In this document: positions 45,111 through 52,683 of the stretch, piece after piece
Position numbering within the stretch: the stretch's first letter is position 1
Layout of the letters: the number at the start of each line of letters is the position of its first letter
Assembly: GCF_014773245.1 (NCBI RefSeq)
Contig: NZ_JACWMX010000013.1
Location: 1-64,000, forward strand
Source of the DNA: Mucilaginibacter glaciei
GTDB lineage: Bacteria > Bacteroidota > Bacteroidia > Sphingobacteriales > Sphingobacteriaceae
Direction: 5' to 3'
DNA: 64,000 nucleotides
Made by a program: the position numbers and the translations under genes
The notes under the pieces: generated by a model
Told to the model about the DNA's origin: nothing
Databases searched by the model: none
What the model saw: only the letters and a program-made list of their open reading frames with translations

Positions 45111-46760
45111 TTATTTAACATTTTCTAAAGGTAAGGTTACCACAAAAGTCGAGCCTTCATTTGGCCTGCTGTTAACGCCAATATCGCCGTTCATAAAGTT
45201 TACCAGCTCCTTGCAAAAGGCCAGCCCAAGGCCAACACTTCCGTTTTGATTATACTGGTTCTCGATACGGTAAAATTTTTTGAACACATCGCCTTGCTCT
45301 GCTTTAGCCATACCTATACCTTTATCGGCAAAAAACAAGACCACCTTTTGCCGCTCCTGTTTGATGGTGATGGCCAGCTCCTTTTTACCGGGGTGCGAAT
45401 ACTTGTAGGCATTATCCATCAGGTTTTGAAACACGCTGCCTAATAACACCGGGTCGCTGTAAAAGTTGGTAATCTCCTGGGCGGTAAGGGTAAGCACAAA
45501 ATCGGGGTATTTAATTTTAAAGGTATCAATATAGCCCTGGGCAAAGGCTTTCAGATCAACCGCTTCACTTTTCACACTGATAGACCGGTTTTCCAGTTGC
45601 GTAAAGGAGAGCAACTTGTTCATCAGGTCGTTCAGTTTATCAGCTTCCTCATCCAGTATTTTACCGTAATGCCTGCGCTGGCGGTCGCTCAGTTCCGCAT
45701 CGCCCTTCAGGTTTGATCCTGCTATTTTTATTACGCTTACCGGTGTTTTAAACTCATGGGTAAAGTTGTTAATAAAATCGTATTGCAGCTTAAACACCTT
45801 TAGGTTTACATTAAGGTTGCGGTATATGAGCCAGCCAATAAGTACCAGGAAAAAATAAATAAGCAATACGATAGAGCCTATAGGTAAAAAACGCCGGTCT
45901 ATCTCTTTTTTTAAGTGCGTAGATGCCGAACTAAAGTATAATTTAAAGTTAGCGAAAGCACCGGGCAGGGCAACCTCGGTAAAAATGCGGCCACCCTCTA
46001 TCTCCAGCGGGTCATACACTATCGGCTGGATGGTTACCTGTTGGTAAAGCTCGGGGTGCGAGTTTTTTACTTTAAGCTCGTGCACATCCAGCAAAAAGGT
46101 CATCATGTTTTGATAATAAATGGCTGCCGACTTTTTATTCTTAAAAAGCGCCCGGTAGTTTTTGATATCCTCGCGGCGTGGAATGTTAAGGTAAGTGATC
46201 TTATCGGGCTTAACATCATAAAAGGTCTTAAAGATCTCATCCTGCGTGGGCAGGCGGGTGGTATCGCCAATAGCGATGAAATTATTTAGGCGGGCGGCCA
46301 TTTCTTTAAAATCGTCCTCGTATACAGAGGTAATATCCTTTAAACCCGACACCACCCCGTGTTTTGATTTATACCGGTAAATTGCCTTAACCGCAATGCC
46401 TGCATTGTTGTTAAGCTTTAAATTTTGTTGCTGGTTGCCTATCTGGATATCGTAAAAAAGCACCCGGCGCACAAACGGGTAAGTATTAAAAACGCCGGCC
46501 GAATAGTTGGCCGCCGATGCCGAATCTAAAAAACCCTGGTAGGACGTGATCTGGGGGATCTGTAACTGGAAAAAATCCTGATAAGGCTTAATGGTTTGCT
46601 CCCAAACTTCAATTTTTTTAGAGGCAAATTCGTTCTCTACATACTTGGTGGTAAGCCTGTATGAAATAATAACGGCTATTACAAGGCTTACGGTTATAAC
46701 CACCAAAAAGGCGGTTATTAAAGAAAAATTTATGCGGTATATGCTTTTAGGCGCTTGCAT
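45111..46760 (-). CDS. Sensor histidine kinase
   Basis: A 549-residue kinase with membrane helices at ~residues 14-31 and ~297-317 enclosing a ~265-residue periplasmic sensor. No HAMP domain is obvious. The kinase core has the phospho-acceptor His in FTHEFKTPVSVIK, N box LMDNAYKYS, G1 FADKGIGM and G2 GLGLAFCKELV. The start lies 6 bp after the stop of the S9-peptidase-like gene, and the response regulator follows 47 bp later. The close coupling suggests that the lipoprotein might feed this sensor (inference). Confidence 0.93.
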   Translation of the reverse strand: MQAPKSIYRINFSLITAFLVVITVSLVIAVIISYRLTTKYVENEFASKKIEVWEQTIKPYQDFFQLQIPQITSYQGFLDSASAANYSAGVFNTYPFVRRVLFYDIQIGNQQQNLKLNNNAGIAVKAIYRYKSKHGVVSGLKDITSVYEDDFKEMAARLNNFIAIGDTTRLPTQDEIFKTFYDVKPDKITYLNIPRREDIKNYRALFKNKKSAAIYYQNMMTFLLDVHELKVKNSHPELYQQVTIQPIVYDPLEIEGGRIFTEVALPGAFANFKLYFSSASTHLKKEIDRRFLPIGSIVLLIYFFLVLIGWLIYRNLNVNLKVFKLQYDFINNFTHEFKTPVSVIKIAGSNLKGDAELSDRQRRHYGKILDEEADKLNDLMNKLLSFTQLENRSISVKSEAVDLKAFAQGYIDTFKIKYPDFVLTLTAQEITNFYSDPVLLGSVFQNLMDNAYKYSHPGKKELAITIKQERQKVVLFFADKGIGMAKAEQGDVFKKFYRIENQYNQNGSVGLGLAFCKELVNFMNGDIGVNSRPNEGSTFVVTLPLENVK

Positions 46761-46766
46761 TACAGG

Positions 46767-48662
46767 TTATTGCTTAACCTGCATGTTGGCATCCAAAAAC
46801 TTCTCTATCTCGGCATACATCTCCATACGGTTATGTTCGCTTTTAAAATAGGCGCGTTCGTTTTCCTTTAACCTGTAAATAACCGGTACACCGCGTTTAT
46901 TCAACTCACGTACAAACTGGTTAAGCTCACTAATGTTGGCACGCGGATCTTTAGCCCCCTGAAAAATGAGCAATGGGCTCTTGATCTTATCAGTATGGAA
47001 AACCGGCGATATGGCCCGCAGTTGCTCGGCATCTGTTTCGGGGTTGCCCACCATCTCATAGGTCATTTGTAAAAATGGCTTAAATGCCGGCGGGGCATCT
47101 TTTAAATAGGTAAAAAAGTTGATAAGCCCATATTTTACAATAGCACAATTATACGTTTGCGGATGGAACGACACCCCATATAAAGCCGAAAAGCCGCCAA
47201 AGCCACCGCCAAAAATAGCTATCTTTTTAGGGTTGGCTACCTTGGTTTTAATTAACCATTGCACACCATCATTGATATCACTCTGTATTTTACCGCCCAC
47301 CTGTTTGAAACCCGCATTACGGAATGCCTTGCCATACCCGGCAGACCCCCTGTAATTTACCTGGAAAACAGCATAGCCCCTATTGGCCAAAAATTGTACT
47401 TCGGCATCATAATCCCACGAGTTACGGTTCCAGATCCCATCATGTGGCATTACTACCACCGGCAGGTTATTTTTATCTTTCCCTTTAGGCACCGTCAGGT
47501 ACCCATTTATCAATAAGCCATCGCTTGCCTTAAAGGATACCGGCTCCATATCGCATAACTCGGCAGTGCTTATCTCAGGGTTTTTATCGGCAAGTTTGGT
47601 CAGTTTATCGGAAGCTCTTTCGTACAAATAGTAAGAGCCGGGATTTTTGTCTGTGTATGTACTGATGATCAGCTTGTTCTCGTCACTATCGCGGTCAACA
47701 ATATCTATCTCACTATCGGCTAACCTGGCCGAGAGCTTTTGGTAGATGCCTTCTACCTCGCTGTTCAAAAAATGCTTTTGCGGTTTAGCGTCTTCATACG
47801 CTGCCAACTCCAACCGGCGCTTGTTGCGCGAGTAGGCCACATCTAAAATATCGGCTTTATCATTAGCGTAAACTACCTTCTCATCCTTCGCGTTATCGGC
47901 ATTTATTTCAACCAGGGCTGTTTTATCCCGGTTAACGTTTGATAGTGCGTAAAAATAATTTTTATCGCCAGAGAAGGCTATCGGCTCTACCCTATCCTTA
48001 AAGTTATTTTTGATAATGGATTTAAATGCGTCCTTATCATTGGTACGGTACAAAATGCTCTCGTTAACCCCGTCACTTACCTTTGCAAGGCGAATGCTGC
48101 CATCAGGGTCTGAATACCATTTGGTAACATTACCGGGGTTAATAATGTAGGGTTTTAGCTCGCCGGTTTTTACATTTAAACGCAACACATCAAAATTACC
48201 GGGGTCGCGCTGATTCATTGCTATGGTCAATACATCGGGCTGATTGCGGTTACGGTTAATGATGCGGATCCGCACTTTGGGCAAACTCAGCAAGTTTTTA
48301 AGCTTATGGGTGGCTACATCAAGGGCGTACATTCTAAAAACATCGTCGGCAATTATATCCTGCGAAAACACCAGCTGGTTATTAAACGTCCACGAATAAT
48401 CGCGTACAGAGTAATCTTCAAATGATGTCGCCATCTGTTCGGCACCGGTTGCTAACGATTGTATGTATATATTTTGCTTATCTTTATAAGGCTTTAAGTA
48501 AGAGATGTACTCGCCATCGGGCGAGATTTTAAAGACACTTTTTTCGGGAGTTTTGAAAAAATCACTTACAGGGATTTGCCTTACGCTATTTTGTTTACAG
48601 GCGCAAAGTAAAGCCACAAAGCATATTAATAAAATTGATCTTAAGCGATCTGTACTGAACAT
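46767..48662 (-). CDS. S9 prolyl oligopeptidase-like lipoprotein, predicted inactive
   Basis: A 631-residue protein: lipoprotein signal (ICFVALLCAC), a beta-propeller-like region (~residues 45-370) and an alpha/beta-hydrolase domain (~380-630) clearly of the S9 family (EVQFLANRGYAVFQVNYRGS). The nucleophile motif GxSxGG reads GGGFGG (485-490), with Gly487 in place of Ser. The EGHGF motif reads ERAYF, with Ala604 in place of His. Asp572 is kept in GAKDPR. The frame is intact, so this looks like a conserved pseudo-enzyme. It is the first gene of an operon with a histidine kinase and response regulator. Confidence 0.88.
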   Translation of the reverse strand: MFSTDRLRSILLICFVALLCACKQNSVRQIPVSDFFKTPEKSVFKISPDGEYISYLKPYKDKQNIYIQSLATGAEQMATSFEDYSVRDYSWTFNNQLVFSQDIIADDVFRMYALDVATHKLKNLLSLPKVRIRIINRNRNQPDVLTIAMNQRDPGNFDVLRLNVKTGELKPYIINPGNVTKWYSDPDGSIRLAKVSDGVNESILYRTNDKDAFKSIIKNNFKDRVEPIAFSGDKNYFYALSNVNRDKTALVEINADNAKDEKVVYANDKADILDVAYSRNKRRLELAAYEDAKPQKHFLNSEVEGIYQKLSARLADSEIDIVDRDSDENKLIISTYTDKNPGSYYLYERASDKLTKLADKNPEISTAELCDMEPVSFKASDGLLINGYLTVPKGKDKNNLPVVVMPHDGIWNRNSWDYDAEVQFLANRGYAVFQVNYRGSAGYGKAFRNAGFKQVGGKIQSDINDGVQWLIKTKVANPKKIAIFGGGFGGFSALYGVSFHPQTYNCAIVKYGLINFFTYLKDAPPAFKPFLQMTYEMVGNPETDAEQLRAISPVFHTDKIKSPLLIFQGAKDPRANISELNQFVRELNKRGVPVIYRLKENERAYFKSEHNRMEMYAEIEKFLDANMQVKQ

Positions 48663-48785
48663 AACTTAATTTATAATCAAGGTCAAATTAGGTATTTTAA
48701 TTAAGCAAGCTGCAAATGTCACTACAATTTTACCCTGTTATTGCGTTATAATAAAATAACGGGAGTTGCTAAATATATAAAAAGA

Positions 48786-50594
48786 ATGAAGTTTTTGTTA
48801 ACCTGTTTAGTGGTATTTTTTTTCCTTATAAACACGGCGCAGGCGCAGGATAATGAACTGGCCTTAGCCCGGCAGTACAGCCAAAACGGCGAAACCCAAA
48901 AGGCGCTCGATATCTATCAAAAGCTCTATAAGCAAGACAATGAAACCTATTACCCGGCCTATTTAAGCAGCCTGGTTGCCGCCAAAAAATTTGATGAGGC
49001 CGAGAGCACCGCAAAGAAAATGATCCGCAAACATCCGGGGGTGAATGAATATCTGATCTCTTTAGGTTCTGTTTATACCCAGCAGGGCAATGATGGCAAG
49101 GCTGATGCTTTATACAACGACCTGATCAAAAATTTAAAGGCCGATCAAAACGAGATCTCGCTACTGGCCTCCCAATTCTATCAAAATTCAAATGCCGATT
49201 ACGCCATTCGCATTTTTTTACAGGGCCGCAAGCTGCTAAACAATGATGCCTTATTTTCTTTTGAGCTGATCAACCTGTACCGTTATAAGCGTGACAAGGT
49301 GGCCCTGACCGAAGAATACCTGAATTTTTTACCCGCCAACCCGGTTTACTTGAGCCAGGCCCAAAATATGCTCTCTACCCTATATGAGGGCAATACCGAT
49401 TACGACATGCTTAAGGTAGCCCTGCTCAAACGGATCCAGAAAGACCCGCAGCAAGTAGTATATGTAGACATGCTTACCTGGCAGTTTTTACAGCAAAAAG
49501 AATTTGACCAGGCCCTTAACCAGGCCCTGGCGCTAAGCCGCCGGCAAAATAATGATGGCGGTAGCGTGTTTGACCTGTGCCGTACGCTGGTAGCTAACGA
49601 AGCCTTTGATGCCGCTATCCGCGGGTATGGGTTTCTGGTAGAGAAGGGTAAGGATAATCCGTATTACATATCGGCTAAGATAGAGCTGATCAATACTGAA
49701 AATTTAAAGGTTACAGCGGGCAAGTACACCCAGGCCGACCTGCTGGTTTTAGAGCATGATTACATTGCCCTGCTCGACGAGTTTGGCCGCACACCAAGCA
49801 CCGTTTTTGCCATGCAGAAACTGGCCGCCCTGCAAGCCTTTAAACTGCATAAACTAAAAGAAGCACAAGCCCTGCTGGAGGCTGCCGTAGCTGTACCGAA
49901 TGTAAGGCCGGCACTGCTGGCATCCTGCAAACTGGACCTGGGCGATATCGGTTTGCTAAACAACCAACCCTGGGATGCTACCTTGTTGTATAGCCAGGTA
50001 GAAAAGGCAAACCCAGCCACTGCCATTGGGCAGGACGCATTGCTGCGCAATGCCAAACTGGCCTACTACACCGGCGATTTTAACTGGGCACGCAGGCAAT
50101 TGGATATCCTGAAGTCAGCGACTACCCAGCTTATCGCTAACGATGCCTTAAACTTATCTTTACTCATATCAGACAACCTGGCTGTTGATAGCACCGCTGC
50201 GGCACTTAAGGTTTATGCCCGTGCCGATCTGTTGATATTTGCGGGCCAAACCGATAAGGCACTGCTAACGCTGGATAGCATCGATAAAAAATACCCCGGA
50301 AACCCGCTGGTGGCCGATATATTGATGGCCAAAGCAAAGATCGCTCTGCAACAAAAAGACTACCCTGCGGCTGTATCCCTGCTTAAACAAATAGTTACCG
50401 ACCATGCCTATGATCTTTGGGCCGATGATGCCGTTTATATGCTGGGCGATATTTATGAAACCAAACTGAATGATACGGCCCTTGCAAAAACATATTACCA
50501 AAAAATCATAACCGATTATCCTGCCAGTCTTTGGCTCAACGCAGCCCGTAAGAGGTTCAGGGTATTGCGGGGAGATAAGAATGAGGCTTCCTGA
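48786..50594 (+). CDS. Secreted TPR-repeat protein
   Basis: A ~602-residue protein with a signal peptide (KFLLTCLVVFFFLINTAQAQ) and TPR-like helical pairs throughout (for example SQNGETQKALDIYQKLYKQ near the start, and YYQKIITDYPASLWLNAARK at the end, as in YbgF-like proteins). The frame is open to 48741, but the ATG at 48786 begins the signal peptide. TPR proteins act as scaffolds; the partner is unknown. It lies divergently from the pseudo-peptidase operon, across a ~120-bp spacer. Confidence 0.85.
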   Translation: MKFLLTCLVVFFFLINTAQAQDNELALARQYSQNGETQKALDIYQKLYKQDNETYYPAYLSSLVAAKKFDEAESTAKKMIRKHPGVNEYLISLGSVYTQQGNDGKADALYNDLIKNLKADQNEISLLASQFYQNSNADYAIRIFLQGRKLLNNDALFSFELINLYRYKRDKVALTEEYLNFLPANPVYLSQAQNMLSTLYEGNTDYDMLKVALLKRIQKDPQQVVYVDMLTWQFLQQKEFDQALNQALALSRRQNNDGGSVFDLCRTLVANEAFDAAIRGYGFLVEKGKDNPYYISAKIELINTENLKVTAGKYTQADLLVLEHDYIALLDEFGRTPSTVFAMQKLAALQAFKLHKLKEAQALLEAAVAVPNVRPALLASCKLDLGDIGLLNNQPWDATLLYSQVEKANPATAIGQDALLRNAKLAYYTGDFNWARRQLDILKSATTQLIANDALNLSLLISDNLAVDSTAAALKVYARADLLIFAGQTDKALLTLDSIDKKYPGNPLVADILMAKAKIALQQKDYPAAVSLLKQIVTDHAYDLWADDAVYMLGDIYETKLNDTALAKTYYQKIITDYPASLWLNAARKRFRVLRGDKNEAS

Positions 50595-50635
50595 GCTGAA
50601 ATTGCACAAATTAAAAACAATCCAAAATCAAATCG

Positions 50636-50643
50636 TACTTTTG
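50636..50643 (+). promoter_or_regulatory. -7 box before the DUF4286 gene
   Basis: TACTTTTG matches TAnnTTTG fully and ends four bases before the ATG at 50648, so a transcript from it would be leaderless. No good -33 box is seen. Confidence 0.35.
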
Positions 50644-50647
50644 CGGC

Positions 50648-50950
50648 ATGATTGTTTATAACGATACATTTATCCTGGAAGATACGGTAGAGCAGGAATG
50701 GCTGGAATGGATGAAAACTGTTCACATACCCGCTATTATGGCTACGGGGCACTTTAGCTCGTACCGTATCCTAAATATTATCGACTCACCTAATGACGGG
50801 GTTACCTATTGCATCCAATATAACGCCGATAACCAAGAAGCATTTAACCTATATTATACCCATCACCTGTTTGGCTTTCAACAATTGCACCAGGAGCGTT
50901 TTGCCGATCGCTTTGTGATGTTTAACACTTTAATGAAAACGGTAGACTAA
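50648..50950 (+). CDS. DUF4286 family protein
   Basis: A 100-residue cytosolic protein of the DUF4286 family (MIVYNDTFILEDTVEQEWLE, then YCIQYNADNQEAFNLYY). The fold is probably a ferredoxin-like small domain. Function unknown. The stop codon overlaps the start of rmlC by one base (TAATG). Confidence 0.88.
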   Translation: MIVYNDTFILEDTVEQEWLEWMKTVHIPAIMATGHFSSYRILNIIDSPNDGVTYCIQYNADNQEAFNLYYTHHLFGFQQLHQERFADRFVMFNTLMKTVD

Positions 50951-51504
50951 TGAAATTTACAGAAACTATTATACCCGGTGTGGTTATTATCGAACCAAGG
51001 GTTTTTAAAGATGACCGCGGTTATTTTTATGAAAGCTACAGCAAAGCTAAATTAACTGAAGCAGGCATCGATGCTGATTTTGTACAGGACAACCAATCCT
51101 TTTCGCAAAAGGGAACGGTACGTGGCTTACATGCACAAGCCAACCCCTTTGCACAGGGTAAACTGGTACGCGTGATACAAGGTGCAGTAATGGATGTTGC
51201 GGTCGACGTGCGCGTTGGCTCGCCTACCTATGGCAGGCATGTAGCTGTTGAATTGACGGCCGACAATAACCTGCAGCTATGGGTACCACCCGGCTGCCTG
51301 CACGGGTTTGTAACCTTGGCAGATGATACCATCTTTGCCTATAAAGTAACCAATTACTACGATAAGGCATCTGAAGTAGGTATTTTATGGAACGACCCCA
51401 CCCTGGCTATTGGCTGGGGGATTGACGAGCGCGACGCGCTGCTATCGCCTAAAGATCTGGAATTAGCTGATTTTAAATCATTTAAAAGTCCCTTCACTTT
51501 TTAA
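50950..51504 (+). CDS. rfbC: dTDP-4-dehydrorhamnose 3,5-epimerase
   Basis: A 184-residue cupin-fold epimerase of dTDP-L-rhamnose synthesis (also called RmlC). The substrate and catalytic residues lie in GTVRGLHAQANPFAQGKLVR and VMDVAVDVRVGSPTYGRH; LWVPPGCLHGFVTL and the YDKASEVGILWNDPTLAI tail are diagnostic. The other rhamnose genes (rfbA, B, D) are absent here. It shares a TAATG junction with the upstream DUF4286 gene and ends at a strong terminator. Confidence 0.95.
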   Translation: MKFTETIIPGVVIIEPRVFKDDRGYFYESYSKAKLTEAGIDADFVQDNQSFSQKGTVRGLHAQANPFAQGKLVRVIQGAVMDVAVDVRVGSPTYGRHVAVELTADNNLQLWVPPGCLHGFVTLADDTIFAYKVTNYYDKASEVGILWNDPTLAIGWGIDERDALLSPKDLELADFKSFKSPFTF

Positions 51505-51526
51505 CTGCAATTTTTCAAAAAAATAT

Positions 51527-51559
51527 AAAGCGGCACAACCATTGGTTGGCCGCTTTTTT
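51527..51559 (+). terminator. Rho-independent terminator after rfbC
   Basis: The stem AAAGCGGCACAACC pairs with GGTTGGCCGCTTT around an ATT loop (one bulged A), followed by a T run. The remaining spacer to 51773 is AT-rich with a TTTATTTG box at 51681-51688, a weak -7 candidate for the next gene. Confidence 0.9.
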
Positions 51560-51773
51560 ATTTGGCAGTTATTTAAAAAATACTATGCATGCAGTATATT
51601 ATTTCGCCGGTGTTTAATTTCCCACTCCTTTTAGTTATAAAGTAATTTTTAATTTAATTATCTGTTAAAAACCCGGTAACTTTATTTGTGTAACAAACGT
51701 ATACGCATAAAAGGCTGGCCAGCTTTAGTTCTATTAACTAACAAATTAAACTAACTAACACACTCACATTCTC

Positions 51774-52607
51774 ATGAAAAAAAAGTTATTGTTTAGAACC
51801 GGTGTTGCCACCGTGTTATTGGCTACTGCATTATTTGCATGTAAAAAAGGCAATCAAACTGCCGAAGTTCAGGCTGTATCAAGTACCGGAATTTCTGCAA
51901 GTACATTAAAAAGCATCTCAGAGTTGGGTTTCAGTACAACTGATGCCCGTAAAGTTAACGGCGGTTACCTGGTAGAGGGCGACATTTTATTAACAGATGA
52001 AAACCTTACCACACCAAGTACAAGCCCTAACCTGCGCATTGCCGAAGAAGAGCAGTACCGCACCACCAACGTGGTGAAAAACCTGCCGCGTACCGTAACC
52101 GTATCTGTATCTAATGTGCCTACTGTTTATGCAACTGCTACACAACAGGCCATTGCACGTTACAATGCGCTTAACCTTACCCTTAAATTCCAGTACGTTA
52201 GCAGCGGCGGCCAGATCCAGGTGGTTGGTTTTAACGAGGGCCCAAGCGGTGGTTACATCACTTTAGGTTCATCAGGCTTCCCTACCTCATCGGGTAACCC
52301 TTACAGTCAGATCCAGATGAATACTAACTCTGCAGCTTATGGTTCAAACCCTAATGTAGGTTACCTTACATCTGTTTTACAGCATGAAATGGGCCATTGC
52401 ATTGGTTTCCGCCATACTGATTACTTTAACCGTGCCTACAGCTGTGGTGGTACCGCTACTAACGAGGGTGCCTCAAATGTTGGTGCAGTCCGTATCCCGG
52501 GTACACCTTCAACTGCTGATGCCGCTTCATTTATGTTAGCCTGCTCAAACGGCGGCGACCGTACGTTCAATGCCAATGATAAAATTGCTTTGAACTATTT
52601 ATACTAA
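51774..52607 (+). CDS. M57 family (HEIGH-type) metalloprotease, lipoprotein
   Basis: A 277-residue protein with a lipoprotein signal (TALFACKKG). The zinc motif HExxHxxxxxH is present in LQHEMGHCIGFRHTDYF, placing it with the M57 'dual-action HEIGH' peptidases of Bacteroidota. The fold is short and the rest is beta-rich with Cys pairs in the mature part (Cys in HCIG, YSCGG and LACSNG). By family it is a secreted endopeptidase; the substrate is unknown. It ends at a terminator before the S8 protease gene. Confidence 0.88.
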   Translation: MKKKLLFRTGVATVLLATALFACKKGNQTAEVQAVSSTGISASTLKSISELGFSTTDARKVNGGYLVEGDILLTDENLTTPSTSPNLRIAEEEQYRTTNVVKNLPRTVTVSVSNVPTVYATATQQAIARYNALNLTLKFQYVSSGGQIQVVGFNEGPSGGYITLGSSGFPTSSGNPYSQIQMNTNSAAYGSNPNVGYLTSVLQHEMGHCIGFRHTDYFNRAYSCGGTATNEGASNVGAVRIPGTPSTADAASFMLACSNGGDRTFNANDKIALNYLY

Positions 52608-52635
52608 AATTTGATTTAAGTATATAATTTTACCT

Positions 52636-52667
52636 TAAGGGGGAGTATAACGCTCCCCCTTATTTTT
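52636..52667 (+). terminator. Rho-independent terminator after the M57 gene
   Basis: Stem TAAGGGGGAG (52636-52645) pairs with CTCCCCCTTA (52653-52662), loop of 7 bases, followed by five T residues. It lies just before the S8 protease start at 52684. Confidence 0.9.
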
Positions 52668-52683
52668 GTGCCCGCTATTACCT

